From Argyresthia goedartella (lineage: Eukaryota > Arthropoda > Insecta > Lepidoptera > Argyresthiidae), in the NCBI GenBank assembly GCA_949825045.1, contig OX463808.1:31557674-31621673 (forward strand): a DNA stretch of 64,000 nucleotides, given 5' to 3'. The position numbers were made by a program, and so were the translations under genes. Shown in pieces: positions 21,212-32,474 of the stretch. The notes under the pieces are model-generated. The model worked only from the letters and a program-made list of their open reading frames with translations, had not been told where the DNA came from and made no database searches. The stretch's first letter is position 1; each line of letters begins with the position of its first letter.

Positions 21212-24200
21212 ATGAAGCTCAAAATATCATCTTTCAAGGAGCCGAAACATGTTGGAGTGGTCGTTTGTGTCAATTGGAATAATACAGAAGATGTATTTTC
21301 TTGCGGGTCAGTTTTTTTTACATAAAATTACAAAGATTCATACATTCAGTTTTATACAAACTTTCTTAACATTAATCATCATCTGCGACTGCAGATGATG
21401 ATTAAGAAAGGGGCTAAACAGTAAGTAAGGGGCTAAACAATGACTTTTGTTTAGCCCCTTACTTACGCCATATCCATTTACTTAATGCACCTATTCCACA
21501 GAGATGACCACAAGTTACTCAAATGGAATTTAGTGAACAGCGAATGTATGGTGGTGACTACATTCGCGGATGATTTCTTTCCTACTGGTATGAATTTGTT
21601 TCCAAAAAGTAACGCCGTGAGCAACAAACACCAGCATGATGTTATTTTGATATCGACAGCGGATGGCAAGTAAGTATATCTAGAATGTCAACAGGTAGTT
21701 TCATAATACACTTCTGATAATTATCCTTTTAACAAGGTTTTATCGAAACCAATGTAAATCAGAACAGCATTTATTTAATAATTGTAAACTTTTAAATTGA
21801 CGACCTCTGTAGCGTTGCAGTTAGAGACTCTGCACTGCATCCCGGGTTTGAATGCTGGTTGGGAAAAAAAAATAACGGTTTTTGAATATTTATATTGTGT
21901 ATGACGTCTTTATTTCTATTTCCCACGACACGGTATCCTACTGTGCGACCAGAAGCAATGTATGCGTCTTTATATTAAATTTATAAGAAGCATTTTTATA
22001 ACCTGTTATTAACTTTATTTGGTGGAGTGATGGAGTGAGCTCTAACTGAAAAAAATGTGTGAACTGTGTGTAGGTAGCTACCAAAATAAATATTTTCAAT
22101 GAACATTCAGGTTTCACGTGGTAAATCACAATGGTCGCATAGAGAAGAGTGTCATTGCTCATCAAGGCGCCTGTCTTTTTGCACAGTGGAGCCCCGACGG
22201 CGCTGGCCTTCTCACGGGTATTATAGTTTGTTTTATAGCTTTATTAATAATCTGAAAAGTATCTAAACTAGTTCCACAATCCTTACGAAAGTCTTCATCG
22301 CTAATTGAAACTAATTAATCCTAGATGATATTGACTAAACAATTAAACAATGACTGTAACATCACTCAATATCGTCTGACCAACTATTCAGGGTTATCTT
22401 CTTCATGATTCATGATGTGGTAGCTATCATTATTGTGTTTTATTGTTATTAGCTGGCGAGGATGGATTTGTCAAGATTTGGTCACGGAATGGGCTCCTTC
22501 GGTCCACGGTTATTCAATCAGACATACCTTGCTATAACGCTATTTGGAGTCCTGATACCAGCGCTTTATTATATACCAGAGGATCCTCTTTAGTAATAAA
22601 AAATCTAAATAACAGCTCAAAGATTACTAAGGTGAGCAAGTGGCCAGTCTTAACCATAACTATTATAAACTTCAACAGCTTGAAACAATGTGATGTTTAT
22701 GAAACATTCCTTGTATTTTTTTCAGTGGACGGCCCACGAAAGTCTAATTTTGTGCGCCGCGTGGAACTCGAACAATAATTTGATACTTTCGGGATCTGAA
22801 GATGGATTTTTCAAGGTATCATATTGCATCTAGACTCTCCCAATTTATAGTTGAGCTACATTAACTATGAAGCGTCTGTAGCCCATCGGTATTCGCACAT
22901 CAGAATCGATCGTGCGTGTAGCAACATCTGGCGGAGCGGGCACTGGATTGGTGTTCGTTCTATGTGGCATTTATTTCGGATGCTTACGTGTTTTGGTTAA
23001 CAAGTTAAGTTGTAAGTCCCGGCTACTATCGTTACTCGGTGGTAGTAGTCGTAAAGCTGTGTCAGAGGCCCTAATAGGACTGCTTGATAACTTCTGTCTG
23101 ACTGTCGGGTTGGCCACAAACCCGACTCCCCTCCATCAACCCGCACTGGGCCAGCGTAGTGGAGAAAGGCTCAGTTTTACTCGTATCCAGGTAAATCCCG
23201 TGCCCCTCGGTGGGAACAAAGGAACAATTATTATTAACACAAAGAATTGTTAATTTTTCTTTAGATCTGGGATACATTTGGTCAGCAGATTTCAGTGAGC
23301 GTGAAACATGATCAACCAATCACAAGTGTCAGTTGGTCTCCATCCGGGGACTTGTTCGTTATTGGCAGCTACAATCTAATACGGTTATGCAATTCTAATG
23401 GGGTGAGCCAATACATAATAATACGCATTGAACGCATTTTTTTACGTTTTAATGACGCATTTTTTTTATTTTGCTTAGTTTTTTAACCGTTATGTTTTTA
23501 TTTCAGTGGTCTCACTGCTTAGATCGACCAACAACTGGCAGCATTTACAGCATCGCTTGGTCTTCCGATGGAACTCAATTAGCTGCTGCTTGTGCAAATG
23601 GACAAGTTATGTTTGCCCATATAATTGACAGGTAACGATATCCCGCTGTGATTTATAGAGAGGTATTGTTGAACTTTTTAAGTCAGCTTTAAATCTTTTT
23701 CAGAGAGTACTCCTGGAAGAACTATTCTTGCACACAAACAGGCCGCAAAGTCATATCTATAAAGAATATCTTAACTGATCAAAGTGACCAGTTAGATTAT
23801 CCGGATAGAGTGATTCAGATGGCGTTAGGTTTCAACCATTTAGTGGTAGCTACAGTGAAGCAGTGCCTAATCCACAAACTGTCTAGCTGGAACACGCCAG
23901 TGACTTTCGATTTGAAGGAGGGAACGATAAGTATGATTTTGTTGGCTGAAAAGTGAGTATTATACTCTCATTAATTACATAAAATCAGCGCTGTGTCAGC
24001 TACAAAACGATGGAATTGCTGAATGCTGAGCAAACACATTTATAAAACACTTATTATAATTTTTGTCAAAAAAAAAATATTTTTTTAGTTTCATTCAATT
24101 CAACCTATTTTTTTTTTTTTATTTTGCCATCAGATGCATCTGCATAGTAGAAAGAGCCGGAATATCAGTCTACAGTTACATGGGCCGTCTGCTGGCTAGC

Positions 24201-25411
24201 CCTCGATTGAGTGCCCGCCCTGAAAGTTTGGGGAGAGCTGCAGTTTCTTTAGGTCCGGACACCTTAGCTGGTTTGGATCAAAGTGACAGAAAAGGTAGAC
24301 GAAATTACGGCTGCAGGATCAATAAGCTGTTAACAGAAATATGAAATTTATGTACATTTCGTTTCTTTTTACAGTAATTCAAGTTTTTGATCTACCAACT
24401 GGACTTTTAGTACGAAGCTCCACGGATAACACTGTCACTAAGATCGTTCATAAGATGACTGTCTCTCAAATAGCTTTGAGTCAGACTGGACCCATAAATG
24501 AGAGGCAGTTGGCTTTATTGGACTATAATAGAGATCTCTATGTTGTGACAGTTAAGGATAATAAACCCAAGTTTACCAAATTAGGTATGTAAATAACGCA
24601 GAATGCCAACAAGATGTATCGAATGTTCCTGTTGTATGATCCTGAACTACGTTGTTATTGTTGCAGGTTCCCAAATTCTCAGCATATCTTGGAGTTTGGA
24701 AACGGAGCTGTTGGTTGGTCTGCGATCAAATTCAGCCGTGGCCTGGTGTTGTCCACGATCAGCCATTCAGCCAGATTGGCTAGCCCTCACAACCGTCAGT
24801 AAGGAGATAACGTGCGTATTGGGTGTCCTGTCCCTAAGAGTTATTGGCAAGAAATATATTGTTTACCGATATAATTTTTGACTCCCAAATATTATATATA
24901 TATATATTGGCCAATAATTCGAAATTCCATTTCACGAAAGGGGCTAGACCATCGCTGCAAATATGGAAATATAAAGGTTTCCTCACGAAGACTTTAAAAA
25001 TTTACTACAAATACTCGGACTTTTTTAGGGACTTGGGAAGAAATCCAACGATCCTAAGCGTAGAAGATGGAGTTGCGCACATTTGCCGCGGTAATGGTTC
25101 ACTGATTCACGTGTCCTTGGTTCCCTTCCCGGATAAGTTGTTGAAACACGTTGCTGGTGGTATGTGGCCTGCTGCTTTACAGGTACGAGATAATTTTGAA
25201 TATTGCTTACCACAACTTCGGTTTGTAACGGTTGTTTCATCTGATATTGTTTATGAATCGTTATCAACAGCTCTGCCGTACTGTGGAAGATGAAACTCTC
25301 TGGGCCTGTCTCGCAGTATTAGCTTGGCAACATCACCAGCTAGCGGTAGCTGAAGAAGCATTCGCACTCATACATCAATACCACCAAGTGTGCTACATAC
25401 AACATCTTCGT
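21212..25411 (+). CDS. IFT80: Intraflagellar transport protein 80 (WD-repeat IFT-B subunit)
   Basis: IFT80 belongs to the IFT-B complex that carries cargo toward the tip of cilia. Thirteen exons fit: 21212-21306, 21502-21669, 22111-22217, 22453-22631, 22726-22815, 23265-23402, 23507-23631, 23704-23952, 24134-24294, 24375-24584, 24667-24811, 25029-25182 and 25271-25411. They total 1962 nt and join in phase to 654 codons. The start MKLKISSFKEPKH, WD-repeat pieces such as GEDGFVKIWSRNGLLRST, HDQPITSVSWSPSGDLF and TGSIYSIAWSSDGTQLA, NWNTPVTFDLKEG-type text (here SSWNTPVTFDLKEG) and TLWACLAVLAWQ all follow the order of the animal protein. The donor at 24811 (GTGCGT) is non-canonical-looking but keeps phase. 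Relative to the usual 770-780 residues, about 120-130 C-terminal residues are missing; a tiny candidate last exon is listed separately. Confidence 0.93.
21366..21466. repeat. two adjacent hairpins in IFT80 intron 1
   Basis: First hairpin: TAATCATCATCTGC, GACT loop, GCAGATGATGATTA. Second: GTAAGTAAGGGGCTAAACA (21421-21439) pairs exactly with 21448-21466 across 8 nt. The word GGGGCTAAACA also occurs as a direct copy at 21410. The second hairpin ends 35 bp before exon 2. Confidence 0.85.
21797..21970 (+). repeat. tRNA-derived SINE (family 2)
   Basis: GACCTCTGTAGCGTTGCAGT, then GCATCCCGGGTTTGAATGCT (B-box-like) and a tail with TTCCCACGACACGGTATCCT. Same family as 7050-7220, opposite strand. It lies in IFT80 intron 2. 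Confidence 0.6.
22880..23232. repeat. dispersed repeat in IFT80 intron 5
   Basis: Contains CCCCTCCATCAACCCGCACT, GCCAGCGTAGTGGAGAAAGG and CCCGTGCCCCTCGGTGGGAA, matching 15875-15990 in order. GTCGGGTTGGCCACAAACCCGAC forms a small stem-loop inside. The family is common in lepidopteran DNA in my recollection; no ORF. Confidence 0.5.
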
Positions 25412-25788
25412 GTAAGTAGGGTCAAAACAGAAAAACATCTTATGATTGCCTTGCCTACGGTTCAAATATGTTTCTATCGTAAAACTTCATGATATCATCC
25501 TCAATGCTTATTGCGAAGCATCTCCGTTTCAGCTTGGGCAGGAATCCTTTCGTATGTTCGGATTTCCGGTTGATCACCTCTACAGGTCGCATTTCTCAAC
25601 CGATTCTCGTGGAATTTTGTGAGCAGGTCCGATAAATATGGAAATTTGAAAAAAAAACGCAAATTGCCTTTGTCGCTCGCAAGGTCTACAGCTTACAAAA
25701 CCACTAGTTTAAAAAGTGTCATGTACATAAATATGTAGGTACCTGCTTAGTGATGCTAAAAAGTCTAATTATTATTTTTGTTTCACAG

Positions 25789-25839
25789 AGCACCTCACCC
25801 GAGAAATTGACTTCAAGTGAAACTCATAGAAATAAGTAA
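25789..25839 (+). CDS. IFT80: candidate short terminal exon of IFT80
   Basis: After a TTTCACAG acceptor, 16 codons (STSPEKLTSSETHRNK) and a TAA follow in the phase left by exon 13. If used, the protein ends at 670 residues without the C-terminal helical repeats. It does not resemble the conserved tail, so it may be an alternative end or chance. Conserved last exons were not found up to 37 kb. Confidence 0.35.
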   Translation, partial: STSPEKLTSSETHRNK

Positions 25840-26336
25840 AATCATTCCGTCTATACCTAACTAAGTTTCAACTGTCATCACCCAATGTTGAGTATAGAGG
25901 TCATCGCTAACTTACACAACTACACTCACATCCGGCAAAAAATATTCATTCAAATATTGGTTTTAGGTTGTGCTCTGAGCACAACCTAAAAACCATATTT
26001 ATTTAATTCGTTTTCTTAAACGATTTGGTGCTGCGCGAATGTGCAACCCACGTCCATTATTTTCTTGCCATCATCGTACCAATTGACTTATAAAAGTTAT
26101 ATATTAAACAGTGTTTTTCAAAAGATCTTCTTTTCATATCATTTTATCCCATGAATTTGAGTGACCAATCAACTACGATCTTACACATAGGCATATTGTA
26201 CTCATAATATAGTTTGTTACCGGCATGTGGGCATTTATTAAAACTGATAATAACATGCTCCGTTAACAATCGTTTGAACGTATTAGTAAATCACAATTTT
26301 ATTATGTTAATTAACTCCACAATTGAACTTTCTAAA
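25840..26336. other. spacer downstream of IFT80
   Basis: No exon recognised. 25959-25994 is a hairpin: GGTTTTAGGTTGTGCT, CTG loop, AGCACAACCTAAAAACC. 25530-25640, just upstream, carries a dispersed repeat word CATTTCTCAACCGATTCTCG. Confidence 0.45.
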
Positions 26337-27120
26337 TTTGCAACTTAAATGTAATGGACAGAATGTACGAGGTAATACGAGATAACCACTGATTATAAAT
26401 AATTCCATTACGAATATTTTCGAATATCTAGTTGTGTAAATCGACAGTTAAAACTTAAAGGGAATTTACGTGAAACACAGTCTTTAATCAGTCGACCGGA
26501 CGACATTTTAATTTCGGTATTGCCATGTTAAAAACTTAATAAATCACCAATTACACATAAATCACTTTGTGGTCTCTAAAGTAGCACTTTTAGTACCAAT
26601 TTTTCTTTCACATAAATAAAGTACATCAATGCAAATGTATTAATACAATACATGCGCGATTCGTCGCATTTAATCGTTGTTCAAATTGACAAAAAAAAGC
26701 TCGATTTGTGGGTAAACTATGGCATGGCAATACTAGACAAAAATAAAAATAAACAATTGTCACCGGCGGCGGTCAGGTCACTCACGCCACAGAACACAAT
26801 AAAAACCTTTCGTTCTGTGTTTGCCGTTTCGATAATTCGTGAATATGTTTGTTTTCTACTTTGGCTTGTTATAATGGACCCCGATTCCGCGTTTGTTGAT
26901 GTGTTATTGTTATTGAAATGTTATTTTATTTGAACATAACCTCTCAGTAGACATACAGGAAAAACTCACGACACAGGCATATTGACACAAAATAATTACT
27001 GTTATTGGTTTCTTACCAACCTGTACTACAAAACCTAATAGTTAGTTTCTATTCAAATGTCTGTTCACGTTTAGCCGAAACGCCCATACAAAGCGGACAA
27101 TGTCCTTTGCAGCTTAAATG
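26337..27120 (+). mobile_element. 0.75-kb dispersed repeat, copy 1, with 15-bp flanking direct repeats
   Basis: 26355-27105 is nearly identical to 53863-54616 (same orientation), differing by a few substitutions and small indels. Copy 1 is flanked by TTTGCAACTTAAATG (26337-26351) and TTTGCAGCTTAAATG (27106-27120), which look like a target duplication. It ends GGACAATGTCC. A 93-codon frame conserved in both copies (26652-26933) shows no known domain and carries small indels between copies, so it is probably not coding. Confidence 0.7.
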
Positions 27121-28553
27121 AAATGAAATGAAATTGTTTATTCTCCAACTTAAAACCTATGTAGTTAAACTCATGTACATCTCATTGCGGTATTACGTCT
27201 AGTGATAGGCATGAATCATTGAAGCATTGAACATCCAACTCCTAAACAAGTGTTACCTGTATCTTAGGAGTTGGAATGTAATAGACCTATTGCCTAATAG
27301 TCGTAACTCATGTCGTTGAATTACTTGGTACAAGGCATGTCATGGTACGGGGGACAACTAGTGCAAAAATCAAAGTATATCTGTCAACTTTCGTGTTGAT
27401 AGTAACTTGTCAAATTACCGTGCTTTACATTGCGGGCAATTAAAATTTTGTTAGAAAGTTAACAAACTCTGAAATTTTATTTATTAATAAAATTAATGTT
27501 ATGGTTAACGTCCTTAATTAAAAGCCCAGCTGCTGGTAACACACTGTATACCTGAAATATAGGTAATATTTTGTATACACATTGTAGTTACCCGCGTAAG
27601 TGTCACCACTCTGCACTATAGTTTGAGAACTATAATATTTCCCTGGCATCATATTTTACTACCTGCTGTCTATTCCGGTCAATAGGGTTTCCCGCATTTT
27701 TTGATTGTGCACGGTCTTGATCCTGTCAAGAACAAATATAAGGATAACCACGGTCAGCTGGACATATTTTTACCAGTGAATAAACCAGGGAAAAACAATA
27801 GATATGTCGAATAATTATTACAACCACCAATAGTGTGTACAGTTCGCATAAGTTCGGAGTTTGAATTTTGACTAATCTCACAGTTTGGAGTGTGAAAAAT
27901 GACAACCCAATTAAGTAATTTTTGCCGATTTTTTTTAGGAAGCTTTTTGTTTGCGTTCTTGCAAAAGCATCGGTTCGTATTGGTTGCCGAACACTTATAG
28001 TGCGATAGTGTTGATATTGTGGTTCGACCATTTTGGCGCCAAAATGGTTTTAATATATCCATTATAAATAACCTGCCGTAAATTAGGAGTATACAAAGCG
28101 TTTTTTTGTCAGTTTTGAGCTAGGACGCACCGTTTTGGGAATAATTGCATTTTGTCAAAATGTATGCCATAACTCAAGATTCGTGCCAAAAATAATAAAT
28201 ATCCATCTAATCTATCATGGCGACCGCTCCAACTACGAGTACGCTATATTCATAGCTCGCTTCGCTCGAAAACATTACCACTCAATTTTAACCACTAGGG
28301 CGATGATGCCAAAGTGCTGGGCCGGCACGACAACCGGCTCTTTAAGCGATGCAGAGTGGTAAAAATACCACCTGAAAATACCGTGTTATAGTTTTGCACT
28401 GATACAGTAACAACATAAAATCTAGGCTAGGTATTTCATTTTTACACAAGTTTCATAACAAATATTAGTTAGAAGTTATATGAACTGAACATGCATTGTT
28501 TAATTAACATTAAGAGTTAGATATAAATTATTCAGACCATACTATATGACTTA
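27121..28553. other. spacer with a 22-bp palindrome
   Basis: 28028-28049 reads ACCATTTTGGCGCCAAAATGG plus T, a perfect palindrome. 27112-27135 is an AAATG-rich short tandem. No gene recognised; the frames at 27726-28062 overlap on one strand without domain content. Confidence 0.4.
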
Positions 28554-29306
28554 GGGGCGATTGCTCCATCCCCAGATAAACATGCAGATAGTCTATCTGT
28601 CTGTTTATTCGACAGTTAACAATAAACTGAATTTTTCAATCGTCGGGTAGGATATAACAGTGAAATAACTTTGCTATCAGAGGAATAAATCTATCCGCCT
28701 CTTCAACGGCCAGATAACTGTATTCAGTAGAATAAAGTAGTTGTCTGTCACCAAAAGTCATATGTCACTTGGTTTATTTGGTTTGGTTTGAGCAGTTTGA
28801 GGTTATTTCCATTGATTATTTCTAGTAATTTTTCTGTTACTGATTATTATACCACGTTCCTACGGATTTGGCGAATAGCTATGGATGTATTTGATACAAT
28901 TGACGACTTGGCTCTCTTTTTAATACACTTTTTTGAGATTCCATTGCAAATTTCAGTAAATAAAATCACAATATCGACGATCCAAACTAAATGTTACCAA
29001 ACAATAACCTCAGAGGAAGTAATCACCACGTTGATTGAAATCAGCTGTTGCTTGAGACGCCATCTTGCAAATGACGGGAAATTATGACGATAGTCTGTCC
29101 TGCTCCACTACCACTGTTTTCTATATATTTGTTTCATCTCTCTGAGTTCGGATTGCCAGGATTGAAATAAAAAGGTCAGATAGCTAACTAAGGAATAAAT
29201 GACCATTGAAAAATGAGCGACTTACTATCAGACTGATAAACAGCTAGGTAAAAATGTTCGCTTGATAGTTATCCGACTCTTTATCTGGGGCTGGAACAAT
29301 CGCCCC
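28554..29306. mobile_element. PIF/Harbinger-type non-autonomous element
   Basis: Inverted ends GGGGCGATTGCTCCATCCCC and (from the right) GGGGCGATTGTTCCAGCCCC match at 25 of 27 positions (28554-28580, 29280-29306) and are flanked by TTA on both sides (28551-28553, 29307-29309). A 3-bp TTA duplication with G-rich ends suggests the PIF/Harbinger group. The interior has one 99-codon frame (28788-29087) that I cannot assign. Confidence 0.75.
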
Positions 29307-29484
29307 TTAATGAAATAACTTAATCAAATAATGCCTTGTAAAAGCTAGTATATGAAGTACTTACTCCATTGTTAATGAAGCAGAAGAAAACACGCAAAAA
29401 CACTATAATGTAAACAAAACTTCACAGTAAGTTTGTCTTTTTTTGTCTATGGCCATATATATTTTGTTTTGGCCATATAAATTC

Positions 29485-29690
29485 AAGCCCTAATCCTTCC
29501 ACCCCGGTCGGGATGCGAATGAAGTCTATGTGCATGAAAATTCCTCATGAAAACCTCATCTGCGTAAATATTTTTGTATTTGTTTATTTATTATTCAAAA
29601 GGCGCTAAATCAAATTTGATAAAATTTGTGTGGGACCACCCCTGAAGTAGGACCTACTAATTCAAATAAGAATCATCAAAATCAATTCAT
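29485..29690 (+). repeat. dispersed repeat related to 4370-4700
   Basis: CACCCCGGTCGGGATGCGAA, CCTCATGAAAACCTCATCTG and AAAGGCGCTAAATCAAATTT follow the order seen at 4370-4700. Confidence 0.5.
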
Positions 29691-30455
29691 AATTTGATGC
29701 CCCTCGTTGACCCATGTTTCGTCTTGGTAATAAATTAATTTACCTTCTCTGCGGTACTGTTTCATTGTTGTAAATATCGATGCCGGCACAAGGTTATATC
29801 TTGCCTGTCAATGAGACAGCTTTTTCTGTTTTTTTTTTAATATTCAAAACCGAGGGGTTTTAATGCTCTGTTCACATTACTTCGTAATATCGTGGGTCAT
29901 CATTGATTTCTCTTGCTATTTTTGATAGGGTGGGAGCTTCTTGTCGGTAAAAGAACTGATGAATTTTTCTTCTAATTGCTGTGAAAGTGAATTCATCAAA
30001 CTTGTCTTTAACGAACTTGGCGAAATGAATTCTGAATTCAATTGGTACTCTTTTGTTATGTTGTAAAAACTTCTAATTATCACTCTAGTAATGGCAGAGG
30101 TTTTGTGACTACACTCTGTTTTCGATAGTTTTTGTTCCTCAGGCCATGATCTTACAACGTGTTAATAAACGTTATCTACCATACATTTTTCATTCGGTGT
30201 CAATGTTTTCCGTAGTCTATTTTTCGTAGGAGACGAAAATTCACTGTTCCTAATAGGTCGAGCAGCACTCTTAGAAGGTCCAGGGTCAGAAGCAGTCGTT
30301 TTTGTCGAAGGGTCAGGATCACCAGCACTCGTACTTGCCAAACACGCAGTCTTCGAACATACATTAGTCGGTTCTGGATAGGTATCCATTGTGACAAAGC
30401 CGTGGCAAACAGGTAAAGAGATATCGAAGTCCAGCAAAACGAAAGCGAAAGTCAC
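29690..30455 (-). pseudogene. decayed Tc1/IS630-like transposase
   Basis: The frame 30455-30162 begins with a Ser/Thr/Pro-rich stretch, then LTPNEKCMVDNVY and a stop. Reading on in shifted frames gives KFVKDKFDEFTFTAIRRKI, APTLSKIAREINDDPRYYE, and then YYQDETWVNEGH. The last is the first catalytic-Asp block of IS630/Tc1-type DDE transposases found in many arthropods. At least two frame changes and several stops break it, and the other two catalytic blocks are missing. Confidence 0.65.
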
Positions 30456-30523
30456 GTATCGTAGTCGTAGCGTAAGTCACGTAGATTAGATAGAGTCAGT
30501 ACGAAAAACAAGCCAAAGTTGTT

Positions 30524-30568
30524 GAAATTCAATTTAATTGTTATGTCAAAACAATTAAATTGAATTTC
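30524..30568. repeat. hairpin palindrome, 18-bp arms
   Basis: GAAATTCAATTTAATTGT (30524-30541), a 9-nt spacer, then its exact reverse complement (30551-30568). Confidence 0.9.
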
Positions 30569-31309
30569 GTCAACGACAATTTCTTAAGTACACACGAAAA
30601 CTTTTTTGAGGGGAGTGAAAGATCGAATGAGTATACAATATCCAGCCAGATATCAAATAATCTATCTCTTTGTAGGTATATTGAAACTTTTAGTAAGTAT
30701 ATTTGTCTCCTACTAGCTAGACCAAACAAAAAGAGAAATCCGATGTCAATACTGTGTACAAGACGAACCCCCAGTTTCAATTAAACTGATGCCAACCACG
30801 TGCCGCTATTTTTAAGAATATATAAATCAATTGAAAATCAGAAAATCGCATGACACTGTACCATTCAGTGTGAAAGCGGCCTTTGCCAAATGGCAAAGTG
30901 ACTTCTTTTTTTTGCAGCTAATTATGGAAAAGACTTTAAGATATGATACATCCATCACTAATTTAGGTCAAGAAACTCTGAGTAAAACTTATCGAAATAC
31001 CTTTTAACGAAAAATGGATAATGTATTGATTGGCTTATCGCCTGCATATTGATTGAGTTCCTAAATTGCAAATTGCGCAAAATTTGTAGCAATGTCCTTA
31101 ATAACTAATCTTATTCATGTTCTTCTTGTAGAAAGAAGATATGTTTTCGATCTGACATTTATAGCTCCAACGCGTATAGCAGATTTTAGTAATAGGGTCT
31201 ATGACTGCACGGATTACCTTCTCCACAGCTAGGCACACTCTTAGAAATGACTCTTTAAGTTTGGCACCCGCCTTGCGTTTGGGTCGCACTATCTGACAGC
31301 CGCATCGAT
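30569..31309. other. spacer, no gene seen
   Basis: AT-rich sequence; no exon, no clear repeat. The frame at 31098-31406 on the minus strand is antisense to the retrotransposon remnant that follows. Confidence 0.3.
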
Positions 31310-31915
31310 GTGTTTGTGGGCCCTGGGTTGGAGAGTTGGGTCGCCATGGCCTACATTGTGTTAGGAGCGCTGGCAGATTCTCGCGGCACCACACAATAAA
31401 TGGCATTGTCCGTAGGGCGTTAGTTTCGGCTAACGTACTGATTGTGCTGGAGCCGCGCTATCCGCCAGGATTGTGCTGTTCAGATGGGATGCTCCCTGAC
31501 GGGCTGACCTTGGATCCTTGGGAGAGAGGGCGTTCTTTTTTGTGGGGCATGACTTGCGTCTGTACTTTTGCAGCCTCCCATGTTGCATCGACTGCGGCCT
31601 CCGCTGGTGTCACGGTGAAATCTGTCGCTTAACAGAAGTGTCTAAAATATGCCTCTCTCATGTCGAACTACATTTTATACCGCTGGTGGTTGAGAAGACT
31701 GGGGTTTGCGGGGTGCAAGAAAAACTGTTTATTAGGGAGTTGGGAAGCCACCTGGTAGAGAAAGGTTTTGACTAACGCTCTGGGGCCTTTCTCATACAGA
31801 GGATATAACTGACTTTGCAGCGTGGTAATGCTGCCAGCGTTATTGGAACCTTTGGCACGGAAATGTCCTGGGGCGGTTTATTCGGTAAATTTAAAGTTTT
31901 GACATTTTATATTTT
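31310..31915 (+). pseudogene. decayed C-terminal domain of a non-LTR retrotransposon polyprotein
   Basis: The frame at 31336-31632 reads GRHGLHCVRSAGRFSRHH, then DGMLPDGLTLDPWERGRS and TCVCTFAASHVAST. It shifts near 31620 to ELHFIPLVVEKTGVCG and RELGSHLVEKGFD, and ends in a third segment containing LQRGNAASVIGTFGTEMSW. This order (a GRHGL...SAGRF block, a PDG...PW block, a GxxG-type block and a final QRGNAA block) recurs after the RT in many invertebrate mobile-element proteins, from memory. At least one frameshift and one stop make it non-functional. Confidence 0.55.
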
Positions 31916-32474
31916 CATAGATGTTTAAATGTATTTTGATGAAGCGTTTGTGGATTTTTTTTTATGAGTAAATAAATGAAGAAAATGTTGTAACTATTAT
32001 ACTCAGCTTTAACGAAGTTTCTTCCACCACAAGCTAAATAGAAATACTGCTAACAATGATATTATTATTGGACTTACTTGGAGAAACTTTGTAGTTGTCT
32101 GCTAACTACAATCACAGGAACTGACATCACTTTGACGACACATGCTTTAACGCTACGCTCATTACTATTCTGCGGGGATTTTATCGTAGAGTAGGCTCCT
32201 TTGTTATAGCTTGAGGGTTTTTAATCACGTGTTTGAAGAACGTCATTGTCGACCCGAGATTAGTGCTGACTCTCCAATTTCCAAATTTATCACAAATTTA
32301 AAAACAAGGCCCATCGATATGATATATAGGAGTTCTCTCTTGCTTGCTTGAGATTTCTAACAGAATTTGTGAATGTCTAAAGTGGCAACATTTTTCAAAA
32401 TGATAGTGATGTGGCAACGTCTCGTATCGATGTCGTGCGCCTAAAAATATTTAACGTATTACAACAAATTATAT

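Noticed and set aside
24893..24908. TA run as a regulatory element in IFT80
   Set aside because: Simple dinucleotide run in an intron with no other signal.
24844..25293. IFT80 exon 12 starting further upstream (FLTKTLKIYYKYSDFF)
   Set aside because: The frame is open and slightly similar to the IFT80 region, but no usable acceptor exists upstream and the exon beginning at 25029 restores phase with exon 11 and matches better.
26652..26933. 93-codon frame repeated at 54161 as a conserved protein
   Set aside because: The whole 0.75-kb unit is conserved, not just the frame, and the copies differ by codon-length indels and substitutions without a coding pattern; explained as a repeat.
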